A stretch of DNA of 58,610 bases from Bacteroidota bacterium (GCA_028288625.1 JAQBNI010000110.1:1-58610), one strand, 5' to 3'. Positions 18,391 to 27,112 are shown, counted from the stretch's first letter. A program made the numbers and translations. The notes: generated by a model from the letters alone, not told the origin.

Positions 18391-18418
18391 GTCAACGGTC
18401 AACTGTCCACAGTCCACC
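18391..18418 (+). repeat. Heptad array, family D (four units)
   Basis: Four GTCNACN units (GTCAACG, GTCAACT, then two GTCCAC-type). It starts 3 bp after the stop of the secreted protein gene. It is a direct copy of the array at 17765. Confidence 0.85.
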
Positions 18419-18459
18419 GCTCATTGTTCTTAAAAATGTCATCTTATCTTCTTAAAAAC

Positions 18460-18487
18460 TTATTACTTATACCTTATAACTTATCAC
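18460..18487 (+). repeat. Heptad array, family E (four units), in the guaB leader
   Basis: Four units TTATNNC (for example TTATTAC, TTATAAC). It lies within a 65-nt stretch, 18439-18503, with no G on the sense strand, ending 4 bp before the guaB ATG. Its near reverse complement is at 25522-25549. Confidence 0.85.
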
Positions 18488-18507
18488 TTTTTTCCCTAAT
18501 TTCGCAC

Positions 18508-19992
18508 ATGGAAACACTATCTCATTTTTCCCGGAGCAAATTTGCAGGTGACGGACTCACATTTGACGATGTTCTCTTACTACCCGCTTATTCACGCGTT
18601 TTACCACGACAAACAGATATCAGCACAAGGGTAACGCGCAACATTACCATTCAAATTCCCATTCTTTCCGCAGCAATGGATACTGTGACGGAAGCAAACC
18701 TTGCGATTGCGCTCGCACGTGAAGGCGGCATCGGCGTGTTGCATAAAAATATGTCGATAGAACAGCAGGCACATGAAGTAAGAAAAGTAAAAAGGTCTGA
18801 AAGCGGCATGATCACTGACCCTATCACACTTCATCCTGAAGCAAGAGTTGCAAAAGCTTTCGCACTCATGACAGAAAACAGGATCGGCGGTATTCCAATC
18901 ACAAATGAAAAAGGAATTCTCGTTGGAATCTTAACTAACCGCGATCTCCGTTTTTGCAAGGATAAAAATATGCTAATCCGCGACCTGATGACGAAGGACA
19001 GACTTATCACGGCTCCTCTAAAAACAACACTGAAGCAAGCAGAAGATATTTTACATGAATACAGGATTGAGAAATTGCCTGTAGTAGATAAGCGTGGTAA
19101 ACTGGTAGGCTTAATTACTTATAAAGATATTACAAAGGTGAGGAATTACCCGAATTCTTCCAAGGACGATGCAGGCAGGCTGCGTGTGGCAGCAGCTGTT
19201 GGTGTTACAGCTGATCTTATGGATCGCATGGATGCGCTCGTTGCTGCAGGTGTCGATTTTGTATGCGTAGATACCGCGCACGGGCACTCACAAGGCGTAC
19301 TCACCGCTATCAAACAAGTAAAGAAAACTTTTAAATATATTGATATTGTCGGCGGCAACGTAGCCACTGGTGCGGCAGCAAAAGCATTGGCAGACGCTGG
19401 TGTGGATGCCGTGAAAGTAGGTGTTGGTCCGGGATCGATTTGCACCACGCGCGTTGTTGCGGGCGTAGGCGTTCCGCAGTTGAGCGCAATTTATGATGCA
19501 GCAATTGCGCTGAAGAAAACCGGTATTCCAATCATCGGCGACGGCGGCATTCGCTACACGGGTGATATGGTGAAAGCATTGGCTGCAGGTGCGAGTACAA
19601 TTATGGCAGGTTCATTTTTTGCAGGCACGGAGGAAAGCCCGGGCAAGACTGTAATTTTTGAAGGAAGGAAATTTAAAACATACCGAGGTATGGGCAGCAT
19701 GGAAGCGATGCAGGAAGGATCTAAGGATCGTTATTTCCAGGATGCGGAAGATGATATAAAAAAATTAGTCCCGGAAGGAATTGTTGGAAGAGTGCCATAT
19801 AAAGGAACTTTAAGTGAAGTGGTTTACCAGTTCATCGGCGGGTTACGCGCGGGTATGGGTTACTGCGGCGCGAAAGATATTCCCACTTTACAAAAAACTG
19901 CGCAGTTCGTGAAGATCACTGCTGCCGGTGTCAATGAAAGTCACCCGCATGATGTAACGATTACAAACGAAGCGCCGAATTACAGCAGGTAA
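18508..19992 (+). CDS. guaB: IMP dehydrogenase
   Basis: 494 residues from the ATG at 18508; an upstream in-frame TTG would translate the repeat leader and is unlikely. The enzyme oxidises IMP to XMP with NAD, the committed step to GMP. Two CBS domains (about 100-215) interrupt the TIM barrel. The catalytic Cys312 sits in GPGSICTTR, preceded by VGGNVATG; the flap region carries [11 protein letters not shown] weak -7 box (TAATTTCG, one mismatch) is at 18497-18504. Confidence 0.96.
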   Translation: METLSHFSRSKFAGDGLTFDDVLLLPAYSRVLPRQTDISTRVTRNITIQIPILSAAMDTVTEANLAIALAREGGIGVLHKNMSIEQQAHEVRKVKRSESGMITDPITLHPEARVAKAFALMTENRIGGIPITNEKGILVGILTNRDLRFCKDKNMLIRDLMTKDRLITAPLKTTLKQAEDILHEYRIEKLPVVDKRGKLVGLITYKDITKVRNYPNSSKDDAGRLRVAAAVGVTADLMDRMDALVAAGVDFVCVDTAHGHSQGVLTAIKQVKKTFKYIDIVGGNVATGAAAKALADAGVDAVKVGVGPGSICTTRVVAGVGVPQLSAIYDAAIALKKTGIPIIGDGGIRYTGDMVKALAAGASTIMAGSFFAGTEESPGKTVIFEGRKFKTYRGMGSMEAMQEGSKDRYFQDAEDDIKKLVPEGIVGRVPYKGTLSEVVYQFIGGLRAGMGYCGAKDIPTLQKTAQFVKITAAGVNESHPHDVTITNEAPNYSR

Positions 19993-19998
19993 ATTGAA

Positions 19999-20026
19999 TT
20001 TACGATTTGCGAATTACGATGCACGA
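19999..20026 (+). repeat. Heptad array, family C (four units)
   Basis: Four units ending in CGA (TTTACGA, TTTGCGA and two variants), starting 6 bp after the guaB stop. The reverse complement form is at 27190-27217. Confidence 0.8.
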
Positions 20027-20043
20027 TTTAATTGTCTGAATTT

Positions 20044-20075
20044 GGATTTGCGGGATGAATGGATTTTCAGGATTT
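20044..20075 (+). repeat. Short array with GGAT every 8-9 nt
   Basis: GGAT occurs at 20044, 20053, 20061 and 20070 (for example GGATTTTCA GGATTT). It precedes the small membrane protein gene by 12 bp. It is looser than the heptad arrays but of the same kind. Confidence 0.5.
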
Positions 20076-20087
20076 AAAAAAAAATAA

Positions 20088-20411
20088 ATGAAGAAAAGAA
20101 ACTGGATAAACATCATTTTATGGTGGGAAGTAAGGCGAATACCTTACAATATATTTATGATTGTTGTTGCCTATCTAAGCATTTATATTAGCGACGCAAC
20201 TATACCTCTTAATTATAAAATTATAGCATTAATCTTAAATATTATATACACGCTAAATTGGTTAGTAGAAATCATAGTAAATAAACAATCATCTAGCTTA
20301 ACCCTAAACAGAAATTACAAATATTTTGCTTTTTGTGCGTATCTAATAATATCAATTATTTTTGTAATTGGGATCGCTATATATTATAGTATTAAAGCCA
20401 ACAATCACTAA
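20088..20411 (+). CDS. Small membrane protein of unknown function
   Basis: 107 residues with three hydrophobic segments (about 18-38, 43-63 and 80-101) and basic ends. Base composition is visibly more AT-rich than guaB next to it, which suggests a recent acquisition or weak selection. No family recognised. It is convergent with the T9SS cargo gene, with 27 bp between stops. Confidence 0.5.
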   Translation: MKKRNWINIILWWEVRRIPYNIFMIVVAYLSIYISDATIPLNYKIIALILNIIYTLNWLVEIIVNKQSSSLTLNRNYKYFAFCAYLIISIIFVIGIAIYYSIKANNH

Positions 20412-20438
20412 TTTTTATTAATCGCTATATCAGAATAA

Positions 20439-21725
20439 TTATTCCTTAACAAACTTATTACTCACCAGTATATTCTTTTCTCCATCGCGGATCTCGATAA
20501 AATATATTCCCGTATTTAAATGTGAAATGTCAAATGCAAATTGTTCGCCGCGCACCAGTTGATGGAGAACGCTGCGTCCTGCCATATCATAAATAATTGC
20601 ATCCAGTTGATCCGTCATCTTTTTCCCTGTATACGAAGCAAATAAAACTCCTGAAGCAGGGTTAGGAAAAAATGAGAAATTTTCATTCGCTATATTTTTT
20701 TGCACTGCTGTTAACGGATCAAGAACATAAAGTTTTGCAGCTGTAAAATTAAAAGTACCCACATACAATTTTCCATTATACACTTCAATAGTATTTGCAA
20801 AACTTGTGGAAGGACTTAAGTTTAAACTTGTCCAGCTTGTACCATTCCACACCGCAACATATTTTGTAGTAACTCCACCGATCACCGTGAAATCTCCCAC
20901 TACATACAGCTTGCCGTTATACACCACCATGTCTCTTAAGCCATTTCCCCCTGATGTTGTAACACTTCCTCCAACCGCTGTCCATGCTGTTCCATTCCAC
21001 TTCGCAATGTATTGCGCTGCAACACCGCCCGCATGGGTAAAGTAGCCTCCTGCATATAACTCGTTATTGTACACTGCAAGGCATCGCACCGTTCCGTCTA
21101 ATCCTGTACCCAATCCCTGCCAGGTAGTTCCTGTCCACTTTGCGATGTGATTTAAGTTAGTACCGGAATACGCCATGTCAGTACCGGCGACAATAATTGA
21201 CCCATTATATTTTGTGATCGCGTAGGTACTTGTATTTGAACCGTCGAAAGCAGGTAATGAAGTAAATGCTGCACCGTTAACACTTTCTTTCACCAGCGAG
21301 AAATCTGTTCCCACATACAGATCGTTTCCATCTGCATAAATTCCTGTTGTGCTTGAAGAAAAATTCCCTACAGGTATCCATGATAAACTCGTCGTGTCCC
21401 ACAGGTCTAAGCCAATGCTTGATTCTATAGTGATTCCTCCTGTAGCATAAAGTTCATTCTTGTATATTTCAAAACGGTTCACTCCGGTACCGCCGATCAA
21501 GGTGGGCTGGTCAGTAAATGTTGAACCGTTATAAAAGCTGGAAGAATACGAAGTGTTGCCGTCGCGCTGGTAAAAATTTCCGCCGATATATAAATTTCCG
21601 TGGTAGGATTTTAAATCGTCTATGACCTGGTTGAATGTTGCAACAGTCGTCCACGTTTGCGCTTTAGTACTAAAGGAAATAAAAAGCGATAATGTAAAAA
21701 GCAAGTGTAAATATTTAGATCTCAT
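20439..21725 (-). CDS. Secreted beta-propeller-like protein with T9SS type A sorting domain
   Basis: 428 residues. A signal peptide (1-22) is followed by six or more repeats of about 45 residues of the form LYVGGDFTxxGGVxxxYIAxWNGTxW, which probably fold as a beta propeller. The last ~75 residues are a type A type IX secretion C-terminal domain (FSFFPNPASGVLFASY, IYDMAGRSVLHQL, NTGIYFIEIRDG, then KFVKE). It should be exported across the outer membrane by PorU-dependent sorting and released or anchored on the surface. Ligand unknown. Confidence 0.82.
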   Translation of the reverse strand: MRSKYLHLLFTLSLFISFSTKAQTWTTVATFNQVIDDLKSYHGNLYIGGNFYQRDGNTSYSSSFYNGSTFTDQPTLIGGTGVNRFEIYKNELYATGGITIESSIGLDLWDTTSLSWIPVGNFSSSTTGIYADGNDLYVGTDFSLVKESVNGAAFTSLPAFDGSNTSTYAITKYNGSIIVAGTDMAYSGTNLNHIAKWTGTTWQGLGTGLDGTVRCLAVYNNELYAGGYFTHAGGVAAQYIAKWNGTAWTAVGGSVTTSGGNGLRDMVVYNGKLYVVGDFTVIGGVTTKYVAVWNGTSWTSLNLSPSTSFANTIEVYNGKLYVGTFNFTAAKLYVLDPLTAVQKNIANENFSFFPNPASGVLFASYTGKKMTDQLDAIIYDMAGRSVLHQLVRGEQFAFDISHLNTGIYFIEIRDGEKNILVSNKFVKE

Positions 21726-21992
21726 GTTTTAGATTTTTTGTGAATTATTTTCTACCTAAATATAATTGTTATTTCATTCCTATAACTTAAAACAGGATTA
21801 ATTTCTTTTTAGCATACTGATGATAAGAATACAAATTGTAGCACGTGTCAACATTATAGTCTCTTTGCAATTTATATAATAAGTGGAGATTAGATATAAA
21901 GATGTGTTTGAATATAAGGATAAAATGAATGTTGAAATAAAATAACAGAACGAAATTCTTACTATGGAATGAATATTGCACCCCTTATACAA

Positions 21993-22226
21993 ATGAATTC
22001 TAAAATGAGATCTTTTATCAAACTGTGTGTGATTATACTCACGGTTATTGTATTACAAAGCTGTGTGCCTGCACACAATGATCCTAAAATTGCTGAACTT
22101 ACAAACCAGGTAGATGTTATGAAGCAGCAAATAAAAGTATTGAAACGCAACAACAAACCCGAAGTGATAAACCCGGTGATTATTACCAGCAAACAACAAA
22201 ATAAAAAGCAGTTGAAATCTGTTTAA
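21993..22226 (+). CDS. Small lipoprotein with coiled coil
   Basis: 77 residues from the ATG at 21993; the ATG at 22005 is also possible. The lipoprotein signal ends in VLQSC. The mature part has a short coiled coil (IAELTNQVDVMKQQIKVLKR) and a basic tail, reminiscent of Lpp-like or TolA-interacting small lipoproteins. Function unknown. The 267 bp upstream (21726-21992) are AT-rich; I see no clear element in them. Confidence 0.55.
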   Translation: MNSKMRSFIKLCVIILTVIVLQSCVPAHNDPKIAELTNQVDVMKQQIKVLKRNNKPEVINPVIITSKQQNKKQLKSV

Positions 22227-22247
22227 TTTATGGAGAGAAATGAGAGA

Positions 22248-22667
22248 TTAATTTTTTTCCCTTGTCCAGGTATCGGTTTTATGAAGGAATTTTAAGCTGC
22301 AGATATAACCGGTTACGGAGAGTGTACCGTCATCATTTAATTTAAATTTTCCGCAGAATTCATGTCCTTTCACATAGGCAATTCCATTTTCAAAATAATC
22401 AGTAGCGGGATTATATATTGCATCCCACAAAATTTTTAACCCTACAAGCGGCTGATTACTTCTATGATCAAGCAGCAGTTTTCCATCTTCATCTCTATCT
22501 TCCAATAACCAGACAACTTTGCCTTCTATCGTTTTACCATTCTGATATAACTGCACCTTACAATCTTTTTTTCCGGAACACCAAACGCCTAAAACATCCG
22601 GCATGGATTGACCGTATGCATTTACGACAAAGGATAGAATAAAAAATATGAAGAGGGTTTTTATCAT
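22248..22667 (-). CDS. DUF2147 secreted protein
   Basis: 139 residues. A signal peptide (about 1-19) is followed by a DUF2147 domain: VLGVWCSGKKDCKVQLYQNG, GKVVWLLEDRDEDGK, PLVGLKIL and a closing TDTWTRE. This lipocalin-like periplasmic family is common in Bacteroidota and Proteobacteria; its ligand is unknown. The cysteines at GVWCSGKKDC may form a disulfide. Convergent with the small lipoprotein, divergent from nothing nearby. Confidence 0.78.
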   Translation of the reverse strand: MIKTLFIFFILSFVVNAYGQSMPDVLGVWCSGKKDCKVQLYQNGKTIEGKVVWLLEDRDEDGKLLLDHRSNQPLVGLKILWDAIYNPATDYFENGIAYVKGHEFCGKFKLNDDGTLSVTGYICSLKFLHKTDTWTREKN

Positions 22668-22739
22668 GCTTACTGAATTACATTGGTTAAGTTAACGAAA
22701 ATATTTGAAATTTGTTGGATAAAATGCGAAAAGAATATA

Positions 22740-24689
22740 CTAAAAAATATGCTTCACAATAATGCCAAGATCCTTTAAAGGCGAATATTCCTTGGCATAC
22801 AACACATGTAATCTTTCCTTCAATGATATATTCCTGATCGTCACCTTATCGGAAATGGATATGACGGATCTTTTTAATTCCGGTAATTTCAAACGAGCGA
22901 CACCCATCAGGTCATCATCGTAACCCACCCACGTTTTCTGATTAAAAAGCACAGGAAAGCAATTGCTGAAAAAGGCAACATCCTTCCTGACAAAAAAAAC
23001 AAGAACGGGATAAGTGACAATTCCCGTAAAGGCAACGAGAATATCCGTGAGCCGCTTTAACCTCCTGTATAAAGGTTTATTGAGGTTAAAGCCAATATCG
23101 AAAGTATAGAGATCGCCGGATGTATCTTTTGAATTGCTTCCGATGATCGCCACAGAATTTTCCGATGCGATCTTATATTCCACATCGCCGCCCATATTGC
23201 TCATCGAATCAATAATGGTTTGCGCACTCACGGCATCCGCGCAAAAAATTAATTCCTCCACATTAAAAATAGAAACGATCTCCTCAAGGTGATCGCTCGC
23301 CCCTAAAAATTTATCTTCATTCTGATCCTGCACCATATCACTTATAAAACCGATATAATTTCTTTTTAACCCGGTAACCTGTATAAAATTCCAGACGCCT
23401 TCCGCATCCGCACTTGTTCCCACAATCACCATATTTTTTATTTCGGAAAAATATTCCGCTACATTTCCCGTGAGTAATTTATAGATCAGACGCACCGAAA
23501 ACAACACGACAAAATTCAACAGGAAACCTACGATGATAATTCCGCGCGAAGTTCGGAGGAACAGCGGAAAGAATGCATATAACGCGGCGATCATCACTAC
23601 ACCTAATGTTAGTCCAACCAATAAACGCAGCCATTTTGCATTCTTATCATATACACCGGCGAGCCACATCGCAAACAGCCAACATAAAACATAGATCGGA
23701 ATATTCACATATAAAAATGTATCCGGGATTTCAAGCCCTTCTTTCAACTTCACATAATTCTCCCAGATCAATTGAAGCGCATATAAATTGCCGAACATTA
23801 ACAACATATCAAAAACAGGTGCACCGATCTTTTCAAAAATACGCTGAATGATCGCCATAAACGCGCGCACATAAATTGCAATGTTCAGTAAAATACTCAA
23901 CAGCTTTCCGCGCGTTCCGCCTACATGTTTTTTAGAAAAGATGATCATCGCATTATAAAAGACGCGGACATAATTCAAACTGCCTTTTTTCGTGCTCTCT
24001 CCTTTGAAGTGAATAATCGAAGTTTCTGCGAAATAATAATTTTTATATCCTGCGTTTTTTATGCGATAGGAAATATCGATATCTTCTCCATACATAAAAT
24101 AATCTTCGTCGAGCAAGCCGACTTTATCCAACACCCTTTTACGCAACAGCATAAACGCTCCCGACAAAACATCCACTTCATGCGTTTCATTTTTATTTAA
24201 ATAAGTAAGGTGATATTTGCCAAGTGTTTCGGAATTTGGAAATAATCTTGCAAATCCGGTCATCTTTGCAAAGGCTGCCAGCGGGGACGGAAAGCCGCGT
24301 TTCGATTCGGGTAAAAATTTCCCGGTTCCGTCAAACATCTTCACGCCCAAACCACCCGCATCTTCCCGCTGATCCATAAAGGCGACACATTTTTGCAAAG
24401 TATCTTCGCGGATAACAGTGTCGGGATTCAGCAATAAAATATATTCGCCCTTCGCTTCTTTGATCGCCTGGTTATTTGCTTTTGAAAAACCAAAATTCTC
24501 TCGGTTCGCAATTACTTTTATATCCGGAAATTTTTGCTGCACCATTTTTACGGAATCGTCGGTAGAATTATTATCGACGACAAAGATCTCGTATTCGAAA
24601 TCTGTTTTGGATCGGTATACAGCGTGCAGCGCCTGCTCAAGAAAGTAGCGCACGTTATAATTAACTATGACAATGGAAAGTTTAATCAA
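22740..24689 (-). CDS. Two-part glycosyltransferase: GT2 domain fused to a degenerate sugar-phosphate transferase
   Basis: About 649 residues if it starts at the TTG at 24689 (then IKLSIVIVNYN); an ATG at 24734 would translate the octad array. The GT2 domain (about 1-270) has DNNSTD, NPDT and a YGEDIDIS acceptor motif. Four or so helices follow (about 290-440), then a Rossmann-like segment (MVIVGTSADAEGV, GFISD) as in WbaP/WcaJ. The last part has RRLKRLTDILVAF, QKTWVGY and a terminal LYAKEYSPLKDLGIIVK, matching both ends of a bacterial sugar transferase but without its FRTM catalytic block. It probably adds sugars to a lipid-linked glycan. Confidence 0.8.
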   Translation of the reverse strand: MIKLSIVIVNYNVRYFLEQALHAVYRSKTDFEYEIFVVDNNSTDDSVKMVQQKFPDIKVIANRENFGFSKANNQAIKEAKGEYILLLNPDTVIREDTLQKCVAFMDQREDAGGLGVKMFDGTGKFLPESKRGFPSPLAAFAKMTGFARLFPNSETLGKYHLTYLNKNETHEVDVLSGAFMLLRKRVLDKVGLLDEDYFMYGEDIDISYRIKNAGYKNYYFAETSIIHFKGESTKKGSLNYVRVFYNAMIIFSKKHVGGTRGKLLSILLNIAIYVRAFMAIIQRIFEKIGAPVFDMLLMFGNLYALQLIWENYVKLKEGLEIPDTFLYVNIPIYVLCWLFAMWLAGVYDKNAKWLRLLVGLTLGVVMIAALYAFFPLFLRTSRGIIIVGFLLNFVVLFSVRLIYKLLTGNVAEYFSEIKNMVIVGTSADAEGVWNFIQVTGLKRNYIGFISDMVQDQNEDKFLGASDHLEEIVSIFNVEELIFCADAVSAQTIIDSMSNMGGDVEYKIASENSVAIIGSNSKDTSGDLYTFDIGFNLNKPLYRRLKRLTDILVAFTGIVTYPVLVFFVRKDVAFFSNCFPVLFNQKTWVGYDDDLMGVARLKLPELKRSVISISDKVTIRNISLKERLHVLYAKEYSPLKDLGIIVKHIF

Positions 24690-24719
24690 TTTGAAGATTT
24701 GAAGATTTGAAAATGAGAC
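24688..24719 (-). repeat. Octad array, family B, at the start of the glycosyltransferase gene
   Basis: Plus-strand units AATTTGAA, two GATTTGAA and AATGAGAC, period 8. On the minus strand these are G-poor TTCAAATC units that run into the TTG start codon. They are the same units as at 7697-7728. Confidence 0.8.
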
Positions 24720-24834
24720 AATATATGAAAACAAATCATTCGTAGAATTTCTTCCCGAAGTTATAACATTTTCAAATTAACACATTTATTCAAATCTGTT
24801 TATTTCTTTACGGAGTTCATGAATGCTTCGCATT

Positions 24835-24850
24835 TTCAAATTTTCAAACC
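24835..24850 (+). repeat. Two family B octads at the recR stop
   Basis: Units TTCAAATT and TTCAAACC; the recR stop codon (24844-24846) lies inside. Further single units are at 24771-24778 and 24789-24796. They are inverted relative to 24688-24719. Confidence 0.6.
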
Positions 24851-25464
24851 TTATTAAGGTAGCTTTCATAAGGCAGGCGCGCCTGTATGGAGCGGGCGAG
24901 TGTAATTTCATCAACGTATTCCAACTCGCCTCCAAACGCAATACCGCGTGCAATCGAGGTGATCTTCACGTCGTATTTCGACAGCATCTTAGACAAGTAA
25001 AAGATCGTGGTATCCCCGTCAATCGTAGGATTAAGCGCCATGATCACTTCCCTGATTTCTCCGTTATCGACACGGCTCATCAGAGTTGCAATATTTAATT
25101 GCTCCGGACCAATACCATCCATCGGGGATATCAATCCTTCCAGCACATGATACAAGCCGTTGTAGTGCCGTGTATTCTCGATCGCGATAATATCCCTGAA
25201 ATTTTCTACAATGCAAACCACGCTTTTATCCTTGAACGAACTCGTGCATATACTGCAAATTTCTTCATCGGAAACATTGTGACAAGTCTTGCAGAATTTA
25301 ATATCGCGGCGCATTTTTATAATCGCTTCCGACAATTGCTTTGTATCGTTCTCTTCTTTTTGCAAAAGATGCATCACCAGGCGCAGCGCAGTTTTTTTGC
25401 CAATGCCCGGTAAAGTGGCAAAAGAATTCACAGCATCTTCTATTAATTTTGACGGGAAAAGCAT
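24844..25464 (-). CDS. recR: Recombination mediator RecR
   Basis: 206 residues. An N-terminal helix-hairpin-helix (FATLPGIGKKTALRLVMHLL), a Cys4 zinc finger (CKTCHNVSDEEICSIC) and a Toprim domain (VVCIVENFRDIIAIENT, then MDGIGPEQLN) come in the RecR order. RecR clamps DNA with RecO (9833-10555) to load RecA. The upstream gap carries three stacked heptad arrays. Confidence 0.95.
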   Translation of the reverse strand: MLFPSKLIEDAVNSFATLPGIGKKTALRLVMHLLQKEENDTKQLSEAIIKMRRDIKFCKTCHNVSDEEICSICTSSFKDKSVVCIVENFRDIIAIENTRHYNGLYHVLEGLISPMDGIGPEQLNIATLMSRVDNGEIREVIMALNPTIDGDTTIFYLSKMLSKYDVKITSIARGIAFGGELEYVDEITLARSIQARLPYESYLNKV

Positions 25465-25486
25465 AGTGTAAAAATAGTGAAAAAGA

Positions 25487-25514
25487 GTCGTAAGTTGTAA
25501 GTCGTAGGTCGAAA
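25487..25514 (+). repeat. Heptad array, family F (four units)
   Basis: Units GTCGTAA, GTTGTAA and two variants, beginning 23 bp upstream of the recR start. First of three blocks in the recR-symporter gap. Confidence 0.8.
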
Positions 25515-25521
25515 GATTCCA

Positions 25522-25549
25522 AGTGTAAGGAATAAGGTATAAGTAATAC
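25522..25549 (-). repeat. Heptad array, family E (four units), facing recR
   Basis: On the minus strand the units are GTATTAC, TTATACC and two TTANNCN variants, G-poor towards recR. They match the guaB leader array at 18460-18487. Confidence 0.8.
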
Positions 25550-25567
25550 GTAAATTTTATTTAATTT

Positions 25568-25602
25568 CATTCATCATTTAACATTCATCATTCATCATTA
25601 TA
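25568..25602 (+). repeat. Heptad array, family A (five units), in the symporter leader
   Basis: Units CATTCAT (three times), CATTTAA and CATTATA, ending 4 bp before the ATG at 25607. Bases 25551-25608 contain no G. Confidence 0.85.
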
Positions 25603-25606
25603 AAAC

Positions 25607-27088
25607 ATGTCTCCTACCTGGATAGCTGTCAGCATTTTTGTATATTTTATTTTCCTGTTTGTAATTGCCTGGATCACTTCAAGGAATGCGAATAACGATG
25701 CGTTCTTCCGCGGAAATAAAGCGTCGCCGTGGTATATTGTTGCGTATGGAATGATCGGCACTTCGCTTTCCGGAATTACTTTTATTTCTGTTCCGGGGAA
25801 AGTGGGTGTTGCGCATTTCGCTTACTTCCAGGTGGTGCTCGGTTATCTCATCGGCTATTTTGTGATCGCGTTTATTTTACTGCCGCTGTATTACAAACTC
25901 AATCTTACATCGATCTATACTTACCTGCAAAAAAGATTCGGAAACCACACGTATAAAACCGGTGCAAGTTTTTTTATTTTATCCAGGACACTCGGCGCAA
26001 CACTGCGATTATATCTTGTGATCAATGTATTGCAATTATTTTTATTGCCGGAAGGATTGGGATATTATACGGTGGCATCATTTATAATTTTAGTGATGAT
26101 CTTGTTGTATACTTTCAAAGGCGGTGTAAAATCTATCGTCTGGACGGATATGCTGCAGACGACGTTTATGCTGCTGGCGTTAGTTACATGCGTCTGGTTT
26201 ATTAAAAATGAATTGCATTTATCTTTTGGCGGATTGATGACATCACTGAAAGCAAAAGGTTATACGGAAGTTTTTATGACGGATTGGCTGAAAGGAAATT
26301 ATTTCCTGAAACAAATTTTAGGTGGCATGTTTATTACGATCTCGATGACAGGTCTCGACCAGGAAATGATGCAAAAAAATATCAGCTGTAAAAATTTAGG
26401 TGAAGCGCAAAAGAATATGATCACCTTTAGTTTTATTTTGCTGCTTGTGAATTTAATTTTTTTGGTGTTGGGCGGAGTGCTTTATTTATATGCGACGGCG
26501 GAAAATATTCCCGTTCCTGTTTTAACGGATAATTTATTTCCAACGATTGCCATGCATTATTTGCCGGGATTTATTTCCATCATTTTTGTGATCGGCTTGA
26601 TCTCCGCTTTATTTCCAAGTGCAGATGGCGCATTAACTGCTTTAACTTCTTCTATCTGCATCGATATACTCGGAATTAAGGATAAAGAAATGACAGAAAA
26701 GCAGCGCACAAAAACGCGACTCACGGTGCATTTTATTATGGCATTTGTTTTTTTGCTTTTTGTGATCGGATTTAAAATTTTAAACAAACAGGCGATCATA
26801 GATCTGCTGTTGAAAATTGCCGGTTACACATACGGTCCGTTGCTCGGCTTATTTATGTTTGGCATTTTAACGAAAAGAAATATAAAGGACAACCTCTCTC
26901 CTGTTGTATGTTTAATTGTTCCTGTGATTTGTTTTATTGCTGATAAGAATTGCGATAAATGCATCCCCGGTTTCAGTTTTGGTCCCGAACTGCTTTTGTG
27001 GAACGGATTGTTGACGTTTGCCGGTTTATGGCTGATCAGCAGTCCGCCAAACCCCGTTATATCACCTGATAGTGAACTCCTTAACTAA
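25607..27088 (+). CDS. Sodium/solute symporter family transporter
   Basis: 493 residues with about 13 hydrophobic segments in the SSS (SLC5) arrangement. Family blocks include YGMIGTSLSGITFISVPG in the first helices, LYLVINVLQLFL and GGVKSIVWTDMLQTTFML, and SALFPSADGALTALTSS near the sodium site. It imports a small solute with sodium. The solute (sugar, amino acid, sialic acid or other) cannot be told from sequence. The gene is single, divergent from recR. Confidence 0.87.
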   Translation: MSPTWIAVSIFVYFIFLFVIAWITSRNANNDAFFRGNKASPWYIVAYGMIGTSLSGITFISVPGKVGVAHFAYFQVVLGYLIGYFVIAFILLPLYYKLNLTSIYTYLQKRFGNHTYKTGASFFILSRTLGATLRLYLVINVLQLFLLPEGLGYYTVASFIILVMILLYTFKGGVKSIVWTDMLQTTFMLLALVTCVWFIKNELHLSFGGLMTSLKAKGYTEVFMTDWLKGNYFLKQILGGMFITISMTGLDQEMMQKNISCKNLGEAQKNMITFSFILLLVNLIFLVLGGVLYLYATAENIPVPVLTDNLFPTIAMHYLPGFISIIFVIGLISALFPSADGALTALTSSICIDILGIKDKEMTEKQRTKTRLTVHFIMAFVFLLFVIGFKILNKQAIIDLLLKIAGYTYGPLLGLFMFGILTKRNIKDNLSPVVCLIVPVICFIADKNCDKCIPGFSFGPELLLWNGLLTFAGLWLISSPPNPVISPDSELLN

Positions 27089-27104
27089 ATAAACTATTTA
27101 TTAT

Positions 27105-27112
27105 TACCTTTG
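27105..27112 (+). promoter_or_regulatory. -7 promoter element for the LOG-family gene
   Basis: TACCTTTG matches TAnnTTTG, 113 bp before the ATG at 27225. The long leader contains the family C heptad array. Confidence 0.4.

Noticed and set aside
20439-22667. A defence or mobile island around the small AT-rich membrane protein
   Set aside because: Neighbouring genes are ordinary secreted and outer-membrane families, with no integrase, transposase, restriction or nuclease gene nearby.
23573-25413. Long open frames on the plus strand opposite the glycosyltransferase and recR genes
   Set aside because: They are antisense shadows of clearly conserved proteins and show no motif of their own.
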